Position numbers and translations under genes: made by a program. DNA of 12,443 nucleotides from Jaenimonas drosophilae (taxonomy: Eukaryota > Euglenozoa > Kinetoplastea > Trypanosomatida > Trypanosomatidae), in the NCBI GenBank assembly GCA_030849065.1, contig JASAON010001319.1:1-12443 (forward strand), in the 5' to 3' direction. The notes beneath the pieces are model-generated. The model was not told where the DNA came from, ran no database searches, and worked only from the letters and a program-made list of their open reading frames with translations. Position 1 is the stretch's first letter. The number at the start of each line of letters is the position of its first letter. Below, piece after piece: positions 6,397 through 12,443 of the stretch.

Positions 6397-9300
6397 ATGG
6401 GCAAAACACGCATGACGGCGCTCGATGTACGAGCCACCGTGGAGGAGATGCGGTCGAGGTTGGTGGGGCTCCGTCTCCAGAATCTGTACGACCTCAACGC
6501 CAAGATGTTTCTCATGCGCTTTGGTCATGGAGAGGACAAGCGCTCGGTGCTCATTGAAAACGGTGTTCGCGCACATCTCACAACGCTCGAGCGGGAGAAG
6601 CCCAAGGTGCCCTCGCAATTCACCCTGAAGCTCCGCAAACACGTACGCTCGTGGAGGCTTGATACGGTGGAGCAGCTCGAGCACGATCGTACCATCGACT
6701 TCTGTTTTGGTGTGGCCTCCTCGGAAGGGTGCTACCACATTATTGTAGAGCTCTTCAGCAAGGGCAACATTGTGCTGACGGATCATGCCTACACCATCAT
6801 GATGCTCCTCCGCACCCATCGTGATGAGGATATGAAGCTCGTGGTGCGGGAGAAGTATCCCGTACGCACAGCACTTCGCCCACAGACCACCTCGTTGGTG
6901 GCGGAGTTGTCGGTGAGCGCAGAGGAGGTGGAGCGCCGACGTGCCGCCCTGCGTGCCGACTGGGATCTCACCTTCACCCGCAACGCGGAGTATGAAACCA
7001 CGCGGTCCACCCTCTCTGGGGTGCGCCACTTTGGCCCGAGCCTCGCGGAGCACATCATCGCCATCACCGGGGCACCCAACGTGAAGAAGGGCGATCTCTG
7101 CAGCGCCTACGTTGATGCCACAACGGTTGAGGAGGCGGGTGGGCTCCTCTTTGCCGCCTTGCTGCCCGGGATGTTGGCGGCGTGGGATCTGAGCCACATG
7201 GCACTCCCCTCAGGAGGCTTCCTCATTCAGAAGGAAGGAAAGAAGAAGAAGGCCAGCAACAACAACAACAACAAGAACAGCAACAATGAGGCGAATGAAG
7301 CAGATGCTGTGGTGGATGCTGCAGTAGCACCTGTGGAAGTTGCGGTGTCCTATGAAGACTTCACGCCCGTCTTGCTTGCACAACATCAGGGTGAGGGCCT
7401 CCACAACATCTCATGTGCCAGCTTTGGTGAGGTGTGCGATCGCTACTTCCTCACGACAGAGACCCAGCGCATTGACCAGCACAACGACAAGAAGAAGAAC
7501 GCCGCCGTGAGCAAGAGCGAGAAGTTCCAGCGGGACCACCAGCGGCGCATCCACAAGCTGGAGGACGAGCTCGATCACAACCGCCAGACGGGAGAGCTCA
7601 TCATGCTCCACGCCGACCGCATCGATGAGGCGATTGGCCTCATCAATGGCTCATTGGCCATGGGTATTCAGTGGGATGCCCTCCGCAGTCTGCTGCGACG
7701 ACGCCATGATGAGGGCCACCCTGTGGCCTACCTCATTCACGAACTCTTCCTGGAGCGCAACGCCATGACGGTAATGCTCGAGCGTGAGCTGGAAGACGAT
7801 GAGGAGGCCGCAGAGGTGGAGCCCATGGTGGTGGAAGTGCGCCTGGATAAGACCGCACACGCGAACGCCACCGATTACTTCAGCCGTCGCCGGGCCAACA
7901 TTGATAAGCTCAACCGAACGCACGCCGCGACGAGCAAGGCAGCGGCGGGGGCCGCTCGCAAGGGAGATCGTACCGCAGCGAAGCAGCCCGCCAAGAAGAT
8001 CATCACTCGCCAACGTCAGCGGAGGTGGTGGGAAAACTGTTTTTGGTTCAGGACGAGTGCCGGCGATGTGGTGCTGCAGGGGAAGGACGCGTCCACGACG
8101 GAGATTCTCATGCGGCGTGTGCGCCAGCTGGGCGACCTCTTCATTCACTGTGATGAGGATAAGGCGCTGCCATGTTTGCTGCGTCCTCTGACTCGGTATG
8201 CCGGGTCGGAGGAGCTGGAGGAGGCGGATTCACGCCAACAACGGGTGCCGCAGGTTGTTTCGATGCGATCGGTGGAGGAGGCGGGTGGCTGGTGCGTGAG
8301 CCGCAGTGGGGCGTGGGAGCGGAAGCAGTCTGTTGGCTCTTACTGGGTTTATGCCTCGCAAATCACTGGCGGTAGTGCCAGCGGGGCCTACCTGATGGAG
8401 GGTGAGCGGCACTATCTCCACCCACAGCCATTGGCCCTCGCCTGCGGCCTTCTCTTCGAGGTGGAGAGGGAGGTTCCCGGCGGAGAAGCGGAGAAGACGA
8501 CGATGGCCGCCGACGTTGAGGAAAACGAGGGGCGAATGGAGGTGTTGGATGAGCTCGCGGGGCGGCTGCCAGACACGCTCGAGGAGCTACGCCACTCCCT
8601 CGTTGAAGGGATGGACTACATTCCTGCTGATCCGGCCAACCACCTGCCTGAGCTGCCCTCAATTGCCGCACTGCGGGAGGCGCAACGCCGCGCCATCGCC
8701 ACAACGCGACCCGTGCCTGGAGCAAAGGGCCATGCCCCTGCCTCCACCACGGACCTAGGCAGCTCCATCACCACTACCACCACCACCACAACAACTGCTG
8801 CCGCTGGGAAAGCCTTGACGAAGCATCAAAAGAAGAAGCTCCAGCGCATCGCCCACAAGTACGGCGATCAGGACGACGAAGATCGTGCGTTGGGTGCGCG
8901 TATTAACGGCAACAAGCTCGCCCAGATTCAGCAGCTGAAGATTGAGGAGGAGCTGCGTTTGGAGGCGATGCGGGATGAGGGAGAGGATGCCGACGGCACC
9001 GCCAACACACGCAAGAAGAAGAAGGGAAAAAAGAACAGATCGAAGGTGGTCATGGTGGAGGTGGAGGAGGAGCTGGATGAGGTGGTTGCGGAGGAGATGG
9101 CGGAGGAGCCCGCGGAGGCAGAGGATGAGGATGAGGAAGTGCCGTCAACCGGCCACCACAGTGACGAAGTGGCGCAAGAGGAAGAGGAGATTCCGGCAGA
9201 TGAAGAGGCCACCACGACCGCCGCGGATGAGCCTGTTCCTGCGGAGGACGAGGTGGAAGCCTCTGCGACTTCCACTGGAGAGGCGGATGCGCAGCATCGT

Positions 9301-9675
9301 GCCGCGCAAGACGAGCAGCTCCGCACCGCCATCCGCCACCTCACCTGCCAACCTCGTCCTGGAGAGCTCATCAAGCATGTGGAGTGTGTCTGTGCCCCAC
9401 TGGCATCCTTGGTGCAGCAGGGCTTCATCTACCGTGCGGAGCTCACGGTTGGATCGGCAAAGAAGGGTCAGGTCGCCCAGTCCTTGCGCCTTCACTTCCA
9501 GCAGCTGGAGATGCGCAGCACCAAACGTGGCGCGCACATTGACCCCGTCGTGGAGGCAGGCCGTGTTGGTGGCACCTCTCTTCGCGAGGCTCTGGATCAG
9601 CTTCAGCCCGAAGCCATTGTGGAGCAGCTTCGTAGTGATGTCAAGCCCGTCTATATCAAGCTCTACAAGAAGTAG
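6397..9675 (+). CDS. RQC2: NEMF/Rqc2/Tae2-family ribosome quality-control factor (NFACT protein)
   Basis: A 1092-residue protein. In other eukaryotes this family binds 60S subunits carrying stalled peptidyl-tRNA, recruits the Ltn1/Listerin ligase and adds C-terminal (CAT) tails. Domains: NFACT-N about 1-270, starting near LDVRATV, with a helix-hairpin-helix-like segment around 207-228 (FGPSLAEHIIAITG); a charged coiled-coil-like middle domain about 335-540; NFACT-R (DUF814) about 544-692 with WWENCFWF, LQGKDAS (560-566), GDLFIH (579-584) and SYWVYASQI (648-656); the KYGDQDDEDR motif (821-830); and NFACT-C about 975-1092 ending VYIKLYKK. Asp10, Asp97 and Arg98 align with the yeast Rqc2 residues needed for CAT tailing (Asp9, Asp98, Arg99), as far as I can align by eye. 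Insertions include an Asn-rich run (288-297), nine Thr (792-800), a Lys-rich patch (872-883) and a long acidic stretch (about 888-955). ATG 6397 is the first ATG after the predicted splice site and starts the domain correctly. Confidence 0.95.
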   Translation: MGKTRMTALDVRATVEEMRSRLVGLRLQNLYDLNAKMFLMRFGHGEDKRSVLIENGVRAHLTTLEREKPKVPSQFTLKLRKHVRSWRLDTVEQLEHDRTIDFCFGVASSEGCYHIIVELFSKGNIVLTDHAYTIMMLLRTHRDEDMKLVVREKYPVRTALRPQTTSLVAELSVSAEEVERRRAALRADWDLTFTRNAEYETTRSTLSGVRHFGPSLAEHIIAITGAPNVKKGDLCSAYVDATTVEEAGGLLFAALLPGMLAAWDLSHMALPSGGFLIQKEGKKKKASNNNNNKNSNNEANEADAVVDAAVAPVEVAVSYEDFTPVLLAQHQGEGLHNISCASFGEVCDRYFLTTETQRIDQHNDKKKNAAVSKSEKFQRDHQRRIHKLEDELDHNRQTGELIMLHADRIDEAIGLINGSLAMGIQWDALRSLLRRRHDEGHPVAYLIHELFLERNAMTVMLERELEDDEEAAEVEPMVVEVRLDKTAHANATDYFSRRRANIDKLNRTHAATSKAAAGAARKGDRTAAKQPAKKIITRQRQRRWWENCFWFRTSAGDVVLQGKDASTTEILMRRVRQLGDLFIHCDEDKALPCLLRPLTRYAGSEELEEADSRQQRVPQVVSMRSVEEAGGWCVSRSGAWERKQSVGSYWVYASQITGGSASGAYLMEGERHYLHPQPLALACGLLFEVEREVPGGEAEKTTMAADVEENEGRMEVLDELAGRLPDTLEELRHSLVEGMDYIPADPANHLPELPSIAALREAQRRAIATTRPVPGAKGHAPASTTDLGSSITTTTTTTTTAAAGKALTKHQKKKLQRIAHKYGDQDDEDRALGARINGNKLAQIQQLKIEEELRLEAMRDEGEDADGTANTRKKKKGKKNRSKVVMVEVEEELDEVVAEEMAEEPAEAEDEDEEVPSTGHHSDEVAQEEEEIPADEEATTTAADEPVPAEDEVEASATSTGEADAQHRAAQDEQLRTAIRHLTCQPRPGELIKHVECVCAPLASLVQQGFIYRAELTVGSAKKGQVAQSLRLHFQQLEMRSTKRGAHIDPVVEAGRVGGTSLREALDQLQPEAIVEQLRSDVKPVYIKLYKK

Positions 9676-10015
9676 CACCTTGCACTCAGACAAGTGGGTT
9701 CAGAGTCTTGCACCTACACTCACTCACTCTTTCACACACACACACATACACCCACACATAAGTATGGCTTGGGTTGCTATTGCCTGCTTGGCAAGTCAAT
9801 TTCACCATAGCTTTCCACACTTGAGCTCAAGCGTATACCCTTGACACACACACACGCAGACACACACAAACACACATGTATGTTTGAACCAACTGCACTT
9901 CTTCTTTCAAATCTCTCGTTCTCTCCTACACACATACACTGTCGGTAAGCCAGTGACTTACTCAAGGTCCTACTCCCTTTCCTCATACACTCACCCACAC
10001 ACACACCTACACAAC
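9676..10015. other. Spacer between Rqc2 and calmodulin copy 1
   Basis: This 340-bp stretch is dominated by imperfect CA repeats: (CA)7 at about 9733-9746, ACACAC tracts at 9844-9855 and more up to about 9877. A pyrimidine-rich segment (about 9897-9928) is followed by the predicted splice acceptor. No gene is supported. Confidence 0.75.
9897..9949 (+). promoter_or_regulatory. Predicted spliced-leader acceptor for calmodulin copy 1
   Basis: The tract CACTTCTTCTTTC...TCTCTCGTTCTCTCC is followed by the first AG at 9948-9949. It gives a leader of about 66 nt (9950-10015) that is ATG-free and ends in a CA-rich stretch before the start. The nearby CCAG at 9950-9953 is an alternative. Confidence 0.6.
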
Positions 10016-10465
10016 ATGGCTGATCAGCTTTCCAACGAGCAAATCTCCGAGTTCAAGGAGGCCTTCTCTCTCTTCGACAAGGACGGCGATGGCACCATCA
10101 CCACCAAGGAGCTCGGCACCGTGATGCGCTCTCTGGGCCAGAACCCCACTGAGGCAGAGCTTCAGGACATGATCAACGAGGTGGACCAGGACGGCAGCGG
10201 CACGATTGACTTCCCCGAGTTCCTGACCCTGATGGCCCGCAAGATGCAGGACTCCGACTCCGAGGAGGAGATCAAGGAGGCCTTCCGTGTCTTTGACAAG
10301 GACGGCAACGGCTTCATCTCTGCCGCTGAGCTCCGCCACGTCATGACGAACCTCGGCGAGAAGCTCACCGACGAGGAGGTCGATGAGATGATCCGCGAGG
10401 CCGACGTCGATGGCGATGGCCAGATCAACTACGAGGAGTTCGTCAAGATGATGATGAGCAAGTAG
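10016..10465 (+). CDS. CAM: Calmodulin, array copy 1
   Basis: A complete 149-residue calmodulin, the cytosolic and flagellar calcium sensor that activates many target proteins. Four canonical EF-hand loops are intact: 21-32 ([12 protein letters not shown]), 57-68 ([12 protein letters not shown]), 94-105 ([12 protein letters not shown]) and 130-141 ([12 protein letters not shown]). Each has Asp at position 1 and Glu at position 12. GEKLT contains the lysine that is trimethylated in many calmodulins (Lys116 counting Met1). Phe100 stands where vertebrates have Tyr. The MMMSK end is the kinetoplastid form. The sequence is essentially that of known trypanosomatid calmodulins. ATG 10016 is confirmed by the conserved MADQL start. 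Third positions are strongly C/G biased, as expected for high expression. It encodes the same protein as copy 2 and differs from it by two silent changes. Confidence 0.99.
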
Positions 10466-11288
10466 AGAGCTCGCCACACACCGGACGTGGCGTGGAGGAA
10501 TCGAGTGAGCCTCTTATGTATTGTGCCCGTGTGTGTGGTCTATCCCAAGGTTGAGCGTACACGAAGCAATTCAATTCTCACGCACGCACGCACACATCCC
10601 GCTCACTTCTGTGCGGTATGTGCGTGTGTGTAGGGAAGAAGCTCAGCAGGTTTTTCCTGCAGCTCGACATCATCGTTGGGAGATGGTTGGTGATATAGAG
10701 GCATGTACGATTGCGGCCGCCAAATACGCCTGCCGCCCGTCCATTTTTATGTAGAATAGCCGCGCCGTGCGTGGCACCATTCACACGAGAAACAACAACA
10801 ACATCCCCTGTACTTGTGGTGCACGGAGGTCCTGCTTCGATTGCGAAGCGTGAAGGTTTGTTGGGATGTGTGGATGAGGTGCCATGATGGCTGTGTTTTT
10901 GTTTTGTTCTTTGGCACGTGGAAAACATTCCGCCTTTACGCTTCCGACGCCACAGGGATGTTTGCGCGAGAAACTGGAGTGTGTTGATGAGAGGTGAAGA
11001 GCCTCCACCAACTCCCTCTGCCAAGCCTCGTTCATCATCACAAAAGAACAGGTGCTGCGCTGCAGCAAAGATGTGATGGATGCAAGCAGCAACGCAAGAT
11101 TGTGCCACAATGGTCTTCCTTACTCCTTCTCAACACGAGTGAGAGGGGAGTGGGGTTCTGTGGGAGTGCTCATCTGGATTTGTTTTTTGCCAAGTCATGA
11201 ATGTCTCTTCTCATCTCATCTCCTTGAATCACTAGTCGCATACACATCATTATACACTCTCCAACACACCTACTACTACTACTGCATC
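10466..11288. other. Spacer between calmodulin copies 1 and 2
   Basis: This 823-bp spacer shares no visible homology with the other calmodulin spacer, apart from the last ~20 nt before the ATG. It contains TG/CG-rich stretches (10520-10635), an (AAC)4 run at 10791-10802 and several short perfect hairpins: 10472-10477 with 10487-10492, 10646-10650 with 10656-10660, 10834-10839 with 10844-10849, and 11053-11058 with 11062-11067. None is long enough to claim an RNA gene. ORFs here are short and unlike known proteins. Confidence 0.7.
11204..11235 (+). promoter_or_regulatory. Predicted spliced-leader acceptor for calmodulin copy 2
   Basis: The pyrimidine-rich TGTCTCTTCTCATCTCATCT segment and CCTTGAATCACT lead to AG at 11234-11235. 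The leader would be 53 nt and ATG-free, ending in four CTA-type triplets before the start codon. Confidence 0.6.
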
Positions 11289-11738
11289 ATGGCTGATCAG
11301 CTTTCCAACGAGCAAATCTCCGAGTTCAAGGAGGCCTTCTCTCTCTTCGACAAGGACGGCGATGGCACCATCACCACCAAGGAGCTCGGCACCGTGATGC
11401 GCTCTCTGGGCCAGAACCCCACTGAGGCGGAGCTTCAGGACATGATCAACGAGGTGGACCAGGACGGCAGCGGCACGATTGACTTCCCTGAGTTCCTGAC
11501 CCTGATGGCCCGCAAGATGCAGGACTCCGACTCCGAGGAGGAGATCAAGGAGGCCTTCCGTGTCTTTGACAAGGACGGCAACGGCTTCATCTCTGCCGCT
11601 GAGCTCCGCCACGTCATGACGAACCTCGGCGAGAAGCTCACCGACGAGGAGGTCGATGAGATGATCCGCGAGGCCGACGTCGATGGCGATGGCCAGATCA
11701 ACTACGAGGAGTTCGTCAAGATGATGATGAGCAAGTAG
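11289..11738 (+). CDS. CAM: Calmodulin, array copy 2
   Basis: A complete 149-residue calmodulin encoding exactly the same protein as copy 1, with four intact EF-hands. By eye I find only two base differences from copy 1, both silent: GCA/GCG in the TEAEL segment and CCC/CCT in DFPEF. The homology starts about 20 nt before the ATG (compared with copy 3) and stops at the TAG; the following DNA is unrelated to that after copy 1. Different 3' UTRs would let the copies be regulated separately at the mRNA level, which is the main control point in kinetoplastids (inference). Confidence 0.99.
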
Positions 11739-11843
11739 ATGCGAATCTCTGGACACGATAATCCAAAAAAGGAAGTGAGTGGTCAAAAGGATCAAAATGA
11801 ATGAAAAATATGGCGAGTCCGTTGTCATGATGTAGGTGGGTGG

Positions 11844-11893
11844 TGAATGTGGCAGGAGGCAATGATCTTCATTGCCGATCTTTGCCACATTCA
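11844..11893. other. Strong two-part inverted repeat (hairpin) downstream of calmodulin copy 2
   Basis: The outer stem is TGAATGTGGCA (11844-11854) with TGCCACATTCA (11883-11893), 11 perfect pairs plus a possible G-U extension outward. The inner stem is GGCAATGA (11858-11865) with TCATTGCC (11869-11876), 8 perfect pairs closing a 3-nt TCT loop. Between them is an internal loop of GGA opposite GATCTT. Nineteen pairs in 50 nt is far more structure than elsewhere in the spacers. It lies about 105 nt after the stop codon, so it is probably in the 3' UTR of copy 2 or in the intergenic precursor. It could be an RNA stability or processing element or a small structured RNA. The internal loop looks too small for a standard H/ACA guide pocket, and no AGA box follows. 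Confidence 0.6.
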
Positions 11894-12212
11894 TACTTCC
11901 GTTCGCACCTCAAGAGGATTGATTTGGAGAGGGGGGCAGGCACGCAGCAGGCGAAACGAGTAGAGAGCAGCGATAGACCAGCGGTTCAACAGTGCCCGTC
12001 TTTTTCCTGCCCATGTTAGTGTTGCGTGGCTCCCCTTCTACGTTTTCGTATCGGTTGATGTGTGGCAATGGCCCATCGGTAGGTCGTTCCTCTGTTTTTG
12101 GTGTTTTTGGCCGCCTCATGTGGTGGCGGATTCGTTCGATGTATAGTTGAGGACCCTTATTTCCGAAAAAAAAATGTCACACGTACTAGGGGGCGGATGC
12201 CGCTTTCTCCAT

Positions 12213-12240
12213 CCTCTCTTCACCAAGGCGTGAAGCGAGG
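12213..12240. other. Inverted repeat upstream of calmodulin copy 3
   Basis: CCTCTCTTCAC (12213-12223) pairs with GTGAAGCGAGG (12230-12240) around a 6-nt loop, CAAGGC. Ten of 11 positions pair, with a single T-C mismatch at 12217/12236. CAT before and ATG after could add pairs across a 3-nt bulge. It lies about 98 nt before the predicted splice acceptor of copy 3. Confidence 0.45.
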
Positions 12241-12300
12241 AGGATGAAGTGAAGTTGCGTGCAACAGACCCATCCACGTATGCTCTGCCATCTCTGTGCC

Positions 12301-12338
12301 CCTTCATATTCAACATTTTTGCGTAGTTGCTTCTCTAG
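12301..12338 (+). promoter_or_regulatory. Predicted spliced-leader acceptor for calmodulin copy 3
   Basis: CCTTCATATTCAACATTTTTGCGTAG is followed by TTGCTTCTCTAG. AG at 12337-12338 is the best candidate and AG at 12325-12326 the alternative. The leader after 12338 would be 32 nt and ATG-free. The pyrimidine tract is weaker than for the other genes. Confidence 0.5.
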
Positions 12339-12370
12339 CCCACCAACACAGCTAACACTACTACTTCATC

Positions 12371-12443
12371 ATGGCTGATCAGCTTTCCAACGAGCAAATC
12401 TCCGAGTTCAAGGAGGCCTTCTCTCTCTTCGACAAGGACGGCG
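12371..12443 (+). CDS. CAM: Calmodulin, array copy 3 (5' part)
   Basis: The ATG at 12371 opens a third calmodulin, cut by the right edge after 73 coding bases (24 codons plus one base). The visible coding bases appear identical to copies 1 and 2, from MADQL to the first EF-hand loop. The bases just before the start (CACTACTACTTCATC) resemble those before copy 2 but not those before copy 1. The array therefore has at least three members. Confidence 0.96.
   Translation, partial: MADQLSNEQISEFKEAFSLFDKDG

Larger units (their letters stand above)
11739..12370. other. Spacer between calmodulin copies 2 and 3
   Basis: This 632-bp spacer is unrelated to the 10466-11288 spacer. It has two notable hairpins (11844-11893 and 12213-12240, listed separately), a run of nine A (12166-12174), a repeated TGTTTTTGG near 12092-12110, and the predicted splice acceptor for copy 3. 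No protein gene is supported; minus-strand ORFs here (11910-12119, 12116-12316) have no recognisable features. Confidence 0.7.

Noticed and set aside
6385..7197. Minus-strand ORF (270 codons) opposite the start of the Rqc2 gene
   Set aside because: It lies antisense to the well-supported NFACT-N domain and has no features of its own.
10466..11288. tRNA or snoRNA gene in the first calmodulin spacer
   Set aside because: The hairpins are only 5-6 bp, and no cloverleaf, C/D box pair or hairpin-AGA arrangement could be assembled.
11844..11893. H/ACA-type guide RNA
   Set aside because: The internal loop (3 opposite 6 nt) looks too small for a guide pocket, and no AGA box follows the 3' arm, so it is kept only as a hairpin.
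11910..12316. Two short minus-strand ORFs in the second calmodulin spacer
   Set aside because: They are under 70 codons, with low-information composition, no neighbours on that strand and no splice-acceptor pattern.

Overview
The window looks like nuclear DNA of a kinetoplastid flagellate, most probably a trypanosomatid. All genes are intronless and lie on the + strand. Most are preceded by a pyrimidine-rich tract and an AG, as expected for spliced-leader trans-splicing. Two tandem arrays of highly expressed genes are cut by the window edges, and the calmodulin ends in the kinetoplastid-type MMMSK tail. Intergenic DNA is rich in CA/TG dinucleotide repeats. The exact species cannot be named from sequence alone. 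The many (AAC)n-coded Asn/Gln runs and the moderate GC argue mildly against Leishmania.

Layout: (1) 1-2129 is the 3' end of a tandem array of a 217-residue eEF1B-gamma-like protein that has only the glutathione-S-transferase (GST) part: one copy cut at the left edge, one complete copy (1064-1717), and the point where array homology ends (2129). (2) 2372-4165 encodes a 597-residue beta-propeller-like protein of unknown function. (3) 4503-6170 encodes SepSecS, the PLP enzyme that makes Sec-tRNA(Sec). (4) 6397-9675 encodes a NEMF/Rqc2/Tae2-family ribosome quality-control factor. (5) 10016 to the right edge is a calmodulin array: two complete copies and the start of a third, with almost identical coding sequence but unrelated spacers.

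Three of the genes serve translation: an eEF1B-related protein, Sec-tRNA synthesis and 60S quality control. In kinetoplastids neighbours are co-transcribed in long units, so shared position does not by itself show shared function.

Points most worth a second look: the eEF1B-gamma-like gene lacks the C-terminal EF1G domain in both copies; a two-codon upstream ORF ends directly against the SepSecS start codon; a strong two-part hairpin follows calmodulin copy 2 and a second hairpin precedes copy 3; calmodulin homology is confined to about -20 through the stop codon; and complementary 9-11 nt elements occur in the flanks of both eEF1B-gamma-like copies. Nothing in the window is clearly a new multi-gene system.
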